Shown here in pieces: positions 1 through 14,031 of a stretch of 64,000 nt of DNA (the first letter of the stretch is position 1; each line of letters begins with the position of its first letter). The notes below the pieces were generated by a model. That model ran no database searches, was not told the DNA's origin, and saw only the letters and a program-made list of their open reading frames with translations. This DNA is from Hippophae tibetana. Its lineage: Eukaryota; Streptophyta; Magnoliopsida; Rosales; Elaeagnaceae. The stretch is from NCBI GenBank assembly GCA_037013495.1, contig CM072810.1, forward strand, positions 29,479,843 to 29,543,842, written 5' to 3'. Both the position numbers and the translations under genes were made by a program.

Positions 1-3000
1 TAATCTACCTTATCATTTTCATGCCAAAGTTACCTTGCTTAACTTCATGTACAAGCCAATTGAACATACAGTTAAATGAATCTATTGGGTTAGTATTCGA
101 ACTAATGCATCACTTGTTGCCAAGATGAGAGTAATCTACTTTCGGGGGAGGAGAGAACTTGGCTAACAAGACATCAAGGATAGTGGTCCGCGCGAACATG
201 TTTTTGACCCAATTGTTGGAAATGATGACTCTAATCCAAATGATTAGAAAATGGCCCTACTTGCCCAGAGATTTACCAAATTTATTATAAAGAAGAAACC
301 ATTTTTTAGGGATATTAGAAAAAAGTAATTCGAGTTCTAAAATGATTATTACAATTAATTGAAAATTAAACTTCTTCAAAAGAACATGAAACATTTTGGA
401 AACTACTCATATAGGCATTAAAACATTGAAATAAATCTAGAATTATATAGTTGAATTGAAATTTTGAACTCTATATCATGCAAGAGAATGAAACTTTGCA
501 CAAATTATTTACATGTTTTTCAAACATTATGAACTACTCGTATAACTTGGTTGGACCTATTTGCAAAGAAATTTAGATTGAGAAAATCATTCCTATTCTA
601 CCATATCATTTTCATGCCAAAGTTACCTTGCTTAACTCCATGTACAAGCCAATTGAACATACAGTTAAATGAATCTGGTGGGCAAGTATTCGAACTCATG
701 CATCACTTGTGGCCAAGATGAGAGCAATCTACTTTCGTGGGGGGAGAGAACTTGGCTCTCCAGACATCAAGGATAGGGGTCCGAGAGAACATGTTTTTGA
801 CCGAATTGTTAGAAATGATGACTCTAATTCAAATGAAGAGATAATGGCTCTACTTGCCTAGAGATTTAACAAATTTATTAGAAAGAAGAAACCATTTTTT
901 AGGGATATTAGAAAAAGGTAATTCGAGTTCTAAAATGATTATTACAATTAATTTTAAATTAAACTTCTTCAAAAGAACGTGAAACATTTTGGAAACTACT
1001 CATATAGGAATTTAAACATTGAAATAAATCTAGAATTATGTAGTTGAATTGAAATTTTCAACTCTATATCATGCAAGAGGATGAAACTTTGCACAAATTC
1101 TGTACAGGTTTTTCAAACATTATGAACTACTCGTACAACATGGGTGGACCTATTTGCAAAGAAAATTAGATTGAGAAAATCATTCCTAATCTACCTTATC
1201 ATTTTCATGCAAAAGTTACCTTGCTTAACTCCATGTACAAGCCGATTGAACATACAGTTAAATGAATCTGTTGGGTAAGTATTCGAACTCATGCATCACT
1301 TGTGGCCAAGATGAGAGCAATCTACTTTCGAGGGGGGAGAGAACATGGCTAACAAGATATCAAGGATAGTGGTCCGAGCGTACATGTTTTTGACCGAATT
1401 GTTAGAAATGATCACTGTAATCCCAATGAAGAGAAAATGGCTCTACTTGCCCAGAGATTTACCAAATTTATTAGAAAGAAGAAACCCTTTTTTAGGGATA
1501 TTAAAAAAAGGTAATTCGAGCTCTAAAATGATTATTACGATGAATTTAAAATTGAACTTCATCAAAAGAACATGAAACGTTTTGGAGACTACTCATACAT
1601 GCATATCAACAACAAAATAAATCAGCAATTATATAGTTGAATTGAAATTTTGAACTCTATTTCATGCAAGAGGATGAAACTTTGGACAAAGTCTTTGCAT
1701 GTTTTTCAAACATTATCAACAACTCGTAAAAAACGGGCGGACCGATTAGCAAATAAAATTAGACTGAGAAATTCATTCCTAGACTACCTTATCATTTTCA
1801 TGCAAAAGTTACCTTACTTAACTCCAGGTACAAGCTAATTGAACATACAGTTAAATGAATCTGTTGGGTCAGTATTCGAACTCATGCATCACTTGTGGCC
1901 AAGATTAGAGCAATCTACTTTCGAGGGGGGAGAGAACTTGGCTAACAAGACATCAAGGATAGTGGTCCGAGCGAACATTTTTTTGACCGAATTGTTAGAA
2001 ATGATGACTATAATCCCAATGAAGAGAAAATGGCTCTACTTGCCCAGAGATTTACCAAATTTATTAGAATGAAGAAACCTTTTTTTTGGGATATTAAAAA
2101 AATGTAATTCGGGCTCTAAAATGATTATTAAGATGAATTTAAAATAGAACTTCTTCAAAGGAACACGAAACATTTTTGATACTACTCATACATGCATGTC
2201 AACAACAAAATAAATCAGGAATTATATAGTTGAATTGAAATTTTGAAATCTATTTCATGCAAGAGGATGAAACTTTGGACAAAGTCCTTGCATGTTTTTC
2301 AAACATTATCAACTACTCGTACAACATGGGTGGATCTATTTGCAAAGAAAATTAGATTGACAAAGTCATTCCTAATCTACCTTATCATTTTCATGCAAAA
2401 GTTACCTTGCTTAACTCCATGTACAAGCCAATTGAACATACAGCTAAATGAATATGTTGGGTAAGTATTCGAACTCATGCATCACTTGTGGCCAAGATGA
2501 GAGCAATCTACTTTCGAGGGGGGAGAGAACATGGCTAACAAGCTATCAAGGATAGTGGTCCGAGCGAACATGTTTTTGACCGAATTGTTAGAAATGATGA
2601 CTCTAATCCCAATGAAGAGAAAATGGCTCTACTTGCCTAGAGATTTACCAAATTTATTAGATAGAAGAAACCCTTTTTTAGGTATATTAAAAAAAGGTAA
2701 TTCGAGATCTAAAATGATTATTACGATGAATTTAAAATTGAACTTCTTCAAAAGAACATGAAACGTTTTGGAGACTACTCATACATGCATCTCAACAACA
2801 AAATAAATCAGCAATTATATAGTTGAATTGAAATTTTGAACTCTATTTCATGCAAGAGGATGAAACTTTGGATAAAGACTTTGCATGTTTTTCAAACATT
2901 ATCAACTAGTCGTAAAAAATCGGCGGACCGATTAGCAAATAAAATTAGATTGAGAAAATGATTCCTAGACTACCTTATCATTTTCATGCCAAATCTACCT

Positions 3001-3558
3001 TGCTTAACTCCATGTACAAGCCAATTGAACATACTGTTGAATGAATCTGTTGGGTCAGTATTCGAACTCATGCATCACTTGTGGCCAAGATGAGAGCAAT
3101 TCACTTTCGAGGGGGGAGAGAACATGGCTCACAAGACATCAAGGACAGTGGTCCGAGAGAACAAGTTTTTAACCGAATTGTTAGAAACGATGACTCTAAT
3201 CCAAATGAAGAGAAAATGGCTCTACTTGCCCAGAGCTTTAACAAATTTATTAGAAAGAATAAACCATTTTTTAGGGATATTAGAAAAAGGTAATTCGAGT
3301 TGTAAAATGATTATTATGATTAATTTAAAATTAAACTTCTTCAAAAGATAATGAATCATTTTGGAAACTACTCATATAGGCATTTAAACATTGAAATAAA
3401 TCTAGAATTATATAGTTGAATTGAAATTTTGAACTCTATATCATGCAAGAGGTTCAAACTTTGCACAAATTCTTTATATGATTTTGAAACATTATGAACT
3501 ACTCGTACAACGTGGGTGGACCTATTTGCAAAGAAAATTAGATTGAGAAAATCATTCC
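1..3558 (+). repeat. Six-monomer HOR (6 x 593 = 3558 bp), copy 1
   Basis: The first base of the window, taatctacct, recurs at 3559 and the two stretches then run in register for more than 3.4 kb. The offset is exactly 3558 bp, six 593-bp monomers. Neighbouring monomers inside the unit differ from each other far more than a monomer differs from its partner 3558 bp away. This is the signature of a higher-order repeat amplified as a block. The window starts at or inside this unit, so its true left border is unknown. Confidence 0.93.
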
Positions 3559-6500
3559 TAATCTACCTTATCATTTTCATGCCAAAGTTACCTTGCTTAA
3601 CTTCATGTACAAGCCAATTGAACATACAGTTAAATGAATCTATTGGGTTAGTATTCGAACTAATGCATCACTTGTTGCCAAGATGAGAGTAATCTACTTT
3701 CGGGGGAGGAGAGAACTTGGCTAACAAGACATCAAGGATAGTGGTCCGCGCGAACATGTTTTTGACCCAATTGTTGGAAATGATGACTCTAATCCAAATG
3801 ACTAGAAAATGGCCCTACTTGCCCAGAGATTTACCAAATTTATTATAAAGAAGAAACCATTTTTTAGGGATATTAGAAAAAAGTAATTCGAGTTCTAAAA
3901 TGATTATTACAATTAATTGAAAATTAAACTTCTTCAAAAGAACATGAAACATTTTGGAAACTACTCATATAGGCATTAAAACATTGAAATAAATCTAGAA
4001 TTATATAGTTGAATTGAAATTTTGAACTCTATATCATGCAAGAGAATGAAACTTTGCACAAATTATTTACATGTTTTTCAAACATTATGAACTACTCGTA
4101 TAACTTGGTTGGACCTATTTGCAAAGAAATTTAGATTGAGAAAATCATTCCTATTCTACCATATCATTTTCATGCCAAAGTTACCTTGCTTAACTCCATG
4201 TACAAGCCAATTGAACATACAGTTAAATGAATCTGGTGGGCAAGTATTCGAACTCATGCATCACTTGTGGCCAAGATGAGAGCAATCTACTTTCGTGGGG
4301 GGAGAGAACTTGGCTCTCCAGACATCAAGGATAGGGGTCCGAGAGAACATGTTTTTGACCGAATTGTTAGAAATGATGACTCTAATTCAAATGAAGAGAT
4401 AATGGCTCTACTTGCCTAGAGATTTAACAAATTTATTAGAAAGAAGAAACCATTTTTTAGGGATATTAGAAAAAGGTAATTCGAGTTCTAAAATGATTAT
4501 TACAATTAATTTTAAATTAAACTTCTTCAAAAGAACGTGAAACATTTTGGAAACTACTCATATAGGAATTTAAACATTGAAATAAATCTAGAATTATGTA
4601 GTTGAATTGAAATTTTCAACTCTATATCATGCAAGAGGATGAAACTTTGCACAAATTCTGTACAGGTTTTTCAAACATTATGAACTACTCGTACAACATG
4701 GGTGGACCTATTTGCAAAGAAAATTAGATTGAGAAAATCATTCCTAATCTACCTTATCATTTTCATGCAAAAGTTACCTTGCTTAACTCCATGTACAAGC
4801 CGATTGAACATACAGTTAAATGAATCTGTTGGGTAAGTATTCGAACTCATGCATCACTTGTGGCCAAGATGAGAGCAATCTACTTTCGAGGGGGGAGAGA
4901 ACATGGCTAACAAGATATCAAGGATAGTGGTCCGAGCGTACATGTTTTTGACCGAATTGTTAGAAATGATCACTGTAATCCCAATGAAGAGAAAATGGCT
5001 CTACTTGCCCAGAGATTTACCAAATTTATTAGAAAGAAGAAACCCTTTTTTAGGGATATTAAAAAAAGGTAATTCGAGCTCTAAAATGATTATTACGATG
5101 AATTTAAAATTTAACTTCATCAAAAGAACATGAAACGTTTTGGAGACTACTCATACATGCATATCAACAACAAAATAAATCAGCAATTATATAGTTGAAT
5201 TGAAATTTTGAACTCTATTTCATGCAAGAGGATGAAACTTTGGACAAAGTCTTTGCATGTTTTTCAAACATTATCAACAACTCGTAAAAAACGGGCGGAC
5301 CGATTAGCAAATAAAATTAGACTGAGAAATTCATTCCTAGACTACCTTATCATTTTCATGCAAAAGTTACCTTACTTAACTCCAGGTACAAGCTAATTGA
5401 ACATACAGTTAAATGAATCTGTTGGGTCAGTATTCGAACTCATGCATCACTTGTGGCCAAGATTAGAGCAATCTACTTTCGAGGGGGGAGAGAACTTGGC
5501 TAACAAGACATCAAGGATAGTGGTCCGAGCGAACATTTTTTTGACCGAATTATTAGAAATGATGACTATAATCCCAATGAAGAGAAAATGGCTCTACTTG
5601 CCCAGAGATTTACCAAATTTATTAGAATGAAGAAACCTTTTTTTTGGGATATTAAAAAAATGTAATTCGGGCTCTAAAATGATTATTAAGATGAATTTAA
5701 AATAGAACTTCTTCAAAGGAACACGAAACATTTTTGATACTACTCATACATGCATGTCAACAACAAAATAAATCAGGAATTATATAGTTGAATTGAAATT
5801 TTGAAATCTATTTCATGCAAGAGGATGAAACTTTGGACAAAGTCCTTGCATGTTTTTCAAACATTATCAACTACTCGTACAACATGGGTGGATCTATTTG
5901 CAAAGAAAATTAGATTGACAAAGTCATTCCTAATCTACCTTATCATTTTCATGCAAAAGTTACCTTGCTTAACTCCATGTACAAGCCAATTGAACATACA
6001 GCTAAATGAATATGTTGGGTAAGTATTCGTACTCATGCATCACTTGTGGCCAAGATGAGAGCAATCTACTTTCGAGGGGGGAGAGAACATGGCTAACAAG
6101 CTATCAAGGATAGTGGTCCGAGCGAACATGTTTTTGACCGAATTGTTAGAAATGATGACTGTAATCCCAATGAAGAGAAAATGGCTCTACTTGCCTAGAG
6201 ATTTACCAAATTTATTAGATAGAAGAAACCCTTTTTTAGGTATATTAAAAATAGGTAATTCGAGATCTAAAATGATTATTACGATGAATTTAAAATTGAA
6301 CTTCTTCAAAAGAACATGAAACGTTTTGGAGACTACTCATACATGCATCTCAACAACAAAATAAATCAGCAATTATATAGTTGAATTGAAATTTTGAACT
6401 CTATTTCATGCAAGAGGATGAAACTTTGGATAAAGACTTTGCATGTTTTTCAAACATTATCAACTAGTCGTAAAAAATCGGCGGACCGATTAGCAAATAA

Positions 6501-7025
6501 AATTAGATTGAGAAAATGATTCCTAGACTACCTTATCATTTTCATGCCAAATCTACCTTGCTTAACTCCATGTACAAGCCAATTGAACATACTGTTGAAT
6601 GAATCTGTTGGGTCAGTATTCGAACTCATGCATCACTTGTGGCCAAGATGAGAGCAATTCACTTTCGAGGGGGGAGAGAACATGGCTCACAAGACATCAA
6701 GGACAGTGGTCCGAGAGAACAAGTTTTTAACCGAATTGTTAGAAACGATGACTCTAATCCAAATGAAGAGAAAATGGCTCTACTTGCCCAGAGATTTAAC
6801 AAATTTATTAGAAAGAATAAACCATTTTTTAGGGATATTAGAAAAAGGTAATTCGAGTTGTAAAATGATTATTATGATTAATTTAAAATTAAACTTCTTC
6901 AAAAGATAATGAATCATTTTGGAAACTACTCATATAGGCATTTAAACATTGAAATAAATCTAGAATTATATAGTTGAATTGAAATTTTGAACTCTATATC
7001 ATGCAAGAGGTTCAAACTTTGCACA
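3559..7025 (+). repeat. Six-monomer HOR, copy 2
   Basis: This copy matches 1-3467 with only about ten substitutions noticed by eye. Examples are 235/3793, the t/g difference at about 1550/5108, gaattgttag to gaattattag at about 5551, gactc to gactg at about 6160, and agctttaac to agatttaac at about 6793. Register is kept without indels. The match decays at about 7026, where gcacaagttctgtacatg replaces gcacaaattctttatatg. This places the right border of the block duplication in the final monomer. Confidence 0.92.
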
Positions 7026-8157
7026 AGTTCTGTACATGTTTTTGAAACATTATGAACTACTCGTACAACGTGGGTGGACCTATTTGCAAAGAAAATTAGA
7101 TTGAGAAAATCATTCCTAATCTACCTTATCATTTTCATGCCAAAGTTACCTTGCTTAACTTCATGTACAAGCCAATTGAACATACAGTTAAATGAATCTA
7201 TTGGGTAAGTATTCGAACTCATGCATCACTTGTGGCCAAGATGAGAGTAATCTACTTTCGAGGGAGGAGAGAACTTGGCTAACAAGACATCAAGGATAGT
7301 GGTCCGCGCGAACATGTTTTTGACCCAATTGTTGGAAATGATGACTCTAATCCAAATGATTAGAAAATGGCTCTAGTTGCCCAGAGATTTACCAAATTTA
7401 TTAGAAAGAATAAACCATTTTTTAGGGATATTAGAAAAAGGTAATTCTAATTCTAAAATGATTATTACGATTAATTTAAAATTAAACTTCTTCAAAAGAA
7501 CGTGAAAATTTTGGAAACTACTCATATAGGCATTTAAACATTGAAATAAATCTTGAATTATATAGTTGAATTGAAATTATGACCTCTATATCATGCAAGA
7601 GGATGAAACTTTGCACAAGTTCTGTACATGTTTTTGAAACATTATGAACTACTCGTACAACGTGGGTGGACCTATTTGCAAAGAAAATTAGATTGAGAAA
7701 ATCATTCCTAATCTTACTTATCATTTTCATGCCAAAGTTACCTTGCTTAACTTCATGTACAAGTCAATTGAACATACAGTTAAATGAATCTATTGGGTAA
7801 GTATTCGAACTCATGCATCACTTGTGGCCAAGATGAGAGTAATCTACTTTCGAGGGAGGAGAGAACTTGGCTAACAAGACATCAAGGATAGTGGTCCGCG
7901 CGAACATGTTTTTGACCCAATTGTTGGAAATGATGACTCTAATCCAAATGATTAGAAAATGGCTCTAGTTGCCCAGAGATTTACCAAATTTATTAGAAAG
8001 AATAAACCATTTTTTAGGGATATTAGGAAAAGGTAATTCTAATTCTAAAATGATTATTACGATTAATTTAAAATTAAACTTCTTCAAAAGAACGTGAAAA
8101 TTTTGGAAACTACTCATATAGGCATTTAAACATTGAAATAAATCTTGAATTATATAG
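6974..8157 (+). repeat. Tandem duplication of one 592-bp monomer
   Basis: Units 6974-7565 and 7566-8157 are almost identical and share private variants: tagaaaatggctctagttgc (at 7361 and 7953), gtaattctaattctaaaatg, and the one-base deletion in gtgaaaattttgg that makes both 592 bp long. The shared private changes mean one unit was copied from the other after those changes arose. A third unit starting at 8158 shares only the first part (gcacaagttctgtacatg). Confidence 0.88.
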
Positions 8158-8750
8158 TTGAATTGAAATTATGACCTCTATATCATGCAAGAGGATGAAA
8201 CTTTGCACAAGTTCTGTACATGTTTTTCAAACATTATGAACTACTCGTACAACGTGGGTGGACCTATTTGCAAAGAAAATTAGATTGAGAAAATCAATCC
8301 TAATCTTCCTTATCATTTTCATGCAAAAGTTACTTTGCTTAACTCCATGTACAAGCCAATTGAACATACAGTTAAATGAATCTGTTGGGTAAGTATTCGC
8401 ACTGATGCATCACTTGTGGCCAAGATGAGAGCAATCTACTTTCGAGGGGGGAGAGTACTTGGCTAACAAGACATCAAGGATAGTGGTCCGAGCGAATATG
8501 TTTTTGACCAAATTGTTAGAAATGATGACTGTAATCCCAATGAAGAGAAAATGGCTCTACTTGCCCAGAGATTTACCAAATTTATGAGAAAGAAGAAATC
8601 CTTTTTTAGGGATATTAAAAAAAGGTAATTCGAGATCTAAAATGATTATTACGATGAATTTAAAATTGAACTTCTCCAAAAGAACATGAAACGTTTTGGA
8701 GACTACTCATATAGGAATTTAAACATTGAAATAAATCTATAATTATATAA

Positions 8751-11590
8751 TTGAATTGAAATTTTGAACTCTATATCATGCAAGAGGATTAAACTTTGCA
8801 CAAATTCTGTACATGTTTTTCAAACATTATGAACTACTCGTACAACGTGGGTGGACCTATTTGCAAAGAAAATTAGATTGAGAAAATAATTCCTAATCTA
8901 CCTCATCATTTTCAAGCAAAAGTTACCTTGCTTACCTCCATGTACAAGCCAATTGAACATACAGTTAAATGAATATGTTGGGTAAGTATTCGAACTCATG
9001 CATCACTTGTGGCCAAGATGAGAGCAATCTACTTTCGAGGGGGGAGAGAACATGGCTAACAAGATATCAAGGATAGTGGTCTGAGCGAACATGTTTTTGA
9101 CCGAATTGTTAGAAATGATGACTGTAATCCCAATGAAGAGAAAATGGCTCTACTTGCCCCGAGATTTACCAAATTTATTAGATAGAAGAAACCCTTTTTT
9201 AGGGATATTAAAAAAAGGTAATTCGAAATCTAAAATGATTATTATGATGAATTTAAAATTGAACTTCTTCAAAAGAACATGAAACGTTTTGGAGACTACT
9301 CATACATGCATCTCAACAACAAAATAAATCAGCAATTATATAGTTGAATTGAAATTTTGAACTCTATTTCATGCAAGAGGATGAAACTTTGGATAAAGAC
9401 TTTGCATGTTTTTCAAACATTATCAACTAGTCGTAAAAAATCGGCGGACCGATTAGCAAATAAAATTAGATTGAGAAAATGATTCCTAGACTACCTTATC
9501 ATTTTCATGCCAAATCTACCTTGCTTAACTCCATGTACAAGCCAATTGAACATACTGTTGAATGAATCTGTTGGGTCAGTATTCGAACTCATGCATCACT
9601 TGTGGCCAAGATGAGAGCAATTTACTTTCGAGGGGGGAGAGAACATGGCTCACAAGACATCAAGGACAGTGGTCCGAGAGAACAAGTTTTTAACCGAATT
9701 GTTAGAAACGATGACTCTAATCCAAATGAAGAGAAAATGGCTCTACTTGCCCAGAGATTTAACAAATTTATTAGAAAGAATAAACCATTTTTTAGGGATA
9801 TTAGAAAAAGGTAATTCGAGTTGTAAAATGATTATTATGATTAATTTAAAATTAAATTTCTTCAAAAGATAATGAATCATTTTGGAAACTACTCATATAG
9901 GAATTTAAACATTGAAATAAATCTATAATTATATAATTGAATTGAAATTTTGAACTCTATATCATGCAAGAGGATTAAACTTTGCACAAATTCTGTACAT
10001 GTTTTTCAAACATTATGAACTACTCGTACAACGTGGGTGGACCTATTTGCAAAGAAAATTAGATTGAGAAAATCATTCCTAATCTACCTCATCATTTTCA
10101 AGCAAAAGTTACCTTGCTTACCTCCATGCACAAGCCAATTGAACATATAGTTAAATGAATATGTTGGGTAAGTATTCGAACTCATGCATCACTTGTGGCC
10201 AAGATGAGAGCAATCTACTTTCGAGGGGGGAGAGAACATGGCTAACAAGATATCAAGGATAGTGGTCTGAGCGAACATGTTTTTGACCGAATTGTTAGAA
10301 ATGATGACTGTAATCCCAATGAAGAGAAAATGGCTCTACTTGCCCCGAGATTTACCAAATTTATTAGATAGAAGAAACCCTTTTTTAGGGATATTAAAAA
10401 AAGGTAATTCGAAATCTAAAATGATTATTACGATGAATTTAAAATTGAACTTCTTCAAAAGAACATGAAACGTTTTGGAGACTACTCATACATGCATCTC
10501 AACAACAAAATAAATCAGCAATTATATAGTTGAATTGAAATTTTGAACTCTATTTCATGCGAGAGGATGAAACTTTGGATAAAGACTTTGCATGTTTTTC
10601 AAACATTATCAACTAGTCGTAAAAAATCGGCGGACCGATTAGCAAATAAAATTAGATTGAGAAAATGATTCCTAGACTACCTTATCATTTTCATGCCAAA
10701 TCTACCTTGCTTAACTCCATGTACAAGCCAATTGAACATACTGTTGAATGAATCTGTTGGGTCAGTATTCGAACTCATGCATCACTTGTGGCCAAGATGA
10801 GAGCAATTTACTTTCGAGGGGGGAGAGAACATGGCTCACAAGACATCAAGGACAGTGGTCCGAGAGAACAAGTTTTTAACCGAATTGTTAGAAACGATGA
10901 CTCTAATCCAAATGAAGAGAAAATGGCTCTACTTGCCCAGAGATTTAACAAATTTATTAGAAAGAATAAACCATTTTTTAGGGATATTAGAAAAAGGTAA
11001 TTCGAGTTGTAAAATGATTATTATGATTAATTTAAAATTAAACTTCTTCAAAAGATAATGAATCATTTTGGAAACTACTCATATAGGAATTTAAACATTG
11101 AAATAAATCTATAATTATATAATTGAATTGAAATTTTGAACTCTATATCATGCAAGAGGATTAAACTTTGCACAAATTCTGTACATGTTTTTCAAACATT
11201 ATGAACTACTCGTACAACGTGGGTGGACCTATTTGCAAAGAAAATTAGATTGAGAAAATCATTCCTAATCTACCTCATCATTTTCAAGCAAAAGTTACCT
11301 TGCTTACCTCCATGTACAAGCCAATTGAACATACAGTTAAATGAATATGTTGGGTAAGTATTCGAACTCATGCATCACTTGTGGCCAAGATGAGAGCAAT
11401 CTACTTTCGAGGGGGGAGAGAACATGGCTAACAAGATATCAAGGATAGTGGTCCGAGCGAACATGTTTTTGACCGAATTGTTAGAAATGATGACTGTAAT
11501 CCCAATGAAGAGAAAATGGCTCTACTTGCCCCGAGATTTACCAAATTTATTAGATAGAAGAAACCCTTTTTTAGGGATATTAAAAAAAGG
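8751..11590 (+). repeat. Two-monomer HOR (1186 bp), two full copies plus a partial third
   Basis: Copies are 8751-9936 and 9937-11122, and a third starts at 11123 and departs at about 11590, where gaaatctaaaatg becomes gagctctaaaatg. The offset is 1186 bp (2 x 593). Each copy pairs a unit with the variant ataattatataattgaattg and a unit with atcggcggaccgatt. The latter also carries the private run gagagaacaagtttttaacc. These units look like monomers 5 and 6 of the 3558-bp HOR (compare 2531-3350 and 6089-6909), so this dimer probably arose by re-amplifying part of that HOR. Confidence 0.88.
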
Positions 11591-11599
11591 TAATTCGAG

Positions 11600-12830
11600 C
11601 TCTAAAATGATTATTACGATGAATTTAAAATAGAACTTCTTCAAAAGAATACGAAACGTTTTGGAGACTACTCATACATGCATCTCAACAACAAAATAAA
11701 TCAGCAATTATACAGTTGAATTGAAATTTTGAACTCTATTTCATGCAAGAGGGTGAAACTTTGGACAAAGACTTGGCATGTTTTTCAAACATTATCAACT
11801 ACTCGTAAAAAATGGGCGGACCGATTAGCAAATAAAATTAGATTGAGAAAATGATTCCTAGACTACCATATCATTTTCATGCAAAAGTTACCTTGCTTAA
11901 CTCCATGTACAAAACCACGAACATACATTTAAATGAATCTGTTGGGTTAGTATTCGAACTCATGCATCACTTGTGGCCAAGATGAGAGCAATCTACTTTC
12001 GAGGGGGGAGAGAACTTGGCTAACAAGACATCAAGGATAGTGGTTCGAGCGAACATGTTTTTGACCGAATTGTGAGAAATGATAACTGTAATCCCATTGA
12101 AGAGAAAATGGCTCTACTTGCCCAGAGATTTACAAAATTTATTAGAAAGAAGAAACCCTTTTTTAGGGATATTAAAAAAAGGTAATTCGAGCTCTAAAAT
12201 GATTATTACAATGAATTTAAAATTGAACTTCTTCAAAAGAACATGAAACGTTTTGGAGACTACTCATATAGACATTTAAACATTGAAATAAATCTAGAAT
12301 TATATAGTTGAATTGAAATTTTGAACTCTATATCATGCAAGAGGATGAAACTTTGCACAAATTATTTACATGTTTTTCAAATATTATGAACAACTCGTCT
12401 AACTTGGTTGGACCTATTTGCAAAGAAATTTAGATTGAGAAAATCATTCCTGTTCTACCTTATCATTTTCATGCCAAAGTTACCTTGCTTAAGTCCATGT
12501 TCAAGCCAATTGAACATACATTTAAATGAATCTGTTCGGCAAGTATTCGAACTCGTGCATCATTTGTGGCCAAGATGAGAGCAATCTACTTTCGTGGGGG
12601 GAGAGAACTTGGCTCTCCAGACATCAAGGATAGTGGTCCGAGTGAGGACGTTTTTGACCGAATTGTTAGAAATGTTGACTCTAATCCAAATGAAGAGAAA
12701 ATGTCTCTACTTACCCAGACATTTACCAAATTTATTAGAAAGAAGAAACCCTTTGTTAGGGATATTTAAAAAAGGTAATTCGAGCTCTAAAATGATTATT
12801 ACGATGAATTTAAAATTGAACATCTTCAAA
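11600..12830 (+). repeat. Duplicated block, left copy (partner about 16.87-18.65 kb)
   Basis: This block shares private variants with a second block about 5.3-5.9 kb downstream: tagaacttcttcaaaagaat (11631 and 16897), gaattgtgagaaatgataac (about 12067 and 17327), aatattatgaacaactcgtc (about 12380 and 18233) and gagtgaggacgtttttgacc (about 12640 and 18493). The offset changes from 5266 to 5260 after a 6-bp deletion near 17140 in the right copy. It becomes 5853 past 12.26 kb because the right copy holds one extra 593-bp monomer. Confidence 0.84.
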
Positions 12831-13492
12831 AGAACATGAAACGTTTTGGAGACTACTCATACATGCATCTCAACAACAAAATAAATCAGCAATTATATAG
12901 TTGAATTGAAATTTTGAACTCTATTTCATGTAAGAGGATGAAACTTTGGACAAAGTCTTTGCATGTTTTTCAAACATTATCAACTTTCGTAAAAAATGGG
13001 CGGACCGATTAGCAAATAAAATTAGATTGAGAAAATGATTCCTAGACTACCTTATCATTTTCATGCCAAATCTACCTTGCTTTAGTCCATGTACAAAACC
13101 ACGAACATACTGTTAAATTAATCTGTTGGTCAAGTATTCGAACTCATGCATCACTTGTGGCCAACATGAGAGCAATCTACTTTCGAGGGGGGAGAGAACA
13201 TGGTTCACAAGACATCAAGGATAGTGGTCCGAGAGAACATGTTTTTAACGGAATTGTTAGAAATGATGACTCTAATCCAAATGAAGAGAAAATGGCTCTA
13301 CTTGCCAAGAGATTTACCAAATTTATTAGAAAGAAGAAACCATTTTTTAGGGATATTAGAAAAAGGTAATTCGAGTTCTAAAATGATTATTACGATTAAT
13401 TTAAAATTAAACTTCTTCAAAAGAACATGAATCATTTTGGAAACTACTCATATAGGCATTTAAACATTAAAATAAATCTAGAATTATATAGT

Positions 13493-14031
13493 TGAATTGA
13501 AATTTTGAACTCTATATCATGCAAGAGGATGAAACTTTGCACAAATTCTTTACATGTTTTTGAAACATTTTCAACTACTCGTACAACGTGGGTGGACCTA
13601 TTTGCAAAGAAAATCAGAATGAGAAAATCATTCCTAATCTACCTTATTATTTTCATGCCAATGTTACCTTGCTTAACTTCATGTACAAGCCAATCGAACA
13701 TACTGTTAAATGAATCTGTTGGGTAAGTATTCGAACACTTGCGTCACTTGTGGCCAAGATGGGAGCAATCTACTTTCGTGTGGGGAGAGAACTTGTCTAA
13801 CAAGACATCAAGGATAGTGGTCCGAGAGAACATGTTTTTGACCGAATTGTTAGAAATGATAACTCTAATCCAAATGAAGAGAAAATGGCTCTACTTGCCT
13901 AGAGATTTACCAAATTTATTAGAAAGATGAAACCATTTTTTAGGGATATTAGAAAAAAGTAATTCGAGTTCTAAAATGATTATTACGATTAATTTAAAAT
14001 TAAACTTCTTCAAAAGAACCTGAAATATTTT
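13493..14031 (+). repeat. Truncated monomer (525 bp), 68-bp deletion
   Basis: The sequence gaactctatatcatgcaaga occurs at 13507 and again at 14032, only 525 bp apart. At 14018-14032 the run gaacctgaaatattttgaac joins what is normally gaacatgaaacattttgg directly to gaaattttgaac. The piece between them (catatagg, the ataaatctagaattatatag stretch and the anchor) is lost. The two parent sites share attttg, so the deletion looks microhomology-mediated. Confidence 0.88.

Noticed and set aside
1345..1575. Recurrent 70-84 codon plus-strand frames in nearly every unit
   Set aside because: They are different frames of the same repeat. The period is not a multiple of three, and there is no start context or selection-like pattern. 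They are not genes; only the frames that recall gag are kept, as relics.
1722..1738. Near match to the mammalian CENP-B box (actcgtaaaaaacgggc), repeated at 5280-5296
   Set aside because: It has a mismatch at a core base and occurs in only two units, which are copies of each other. Other units have tggg or tcgg. Plants are not known to use this box in a comparable way.
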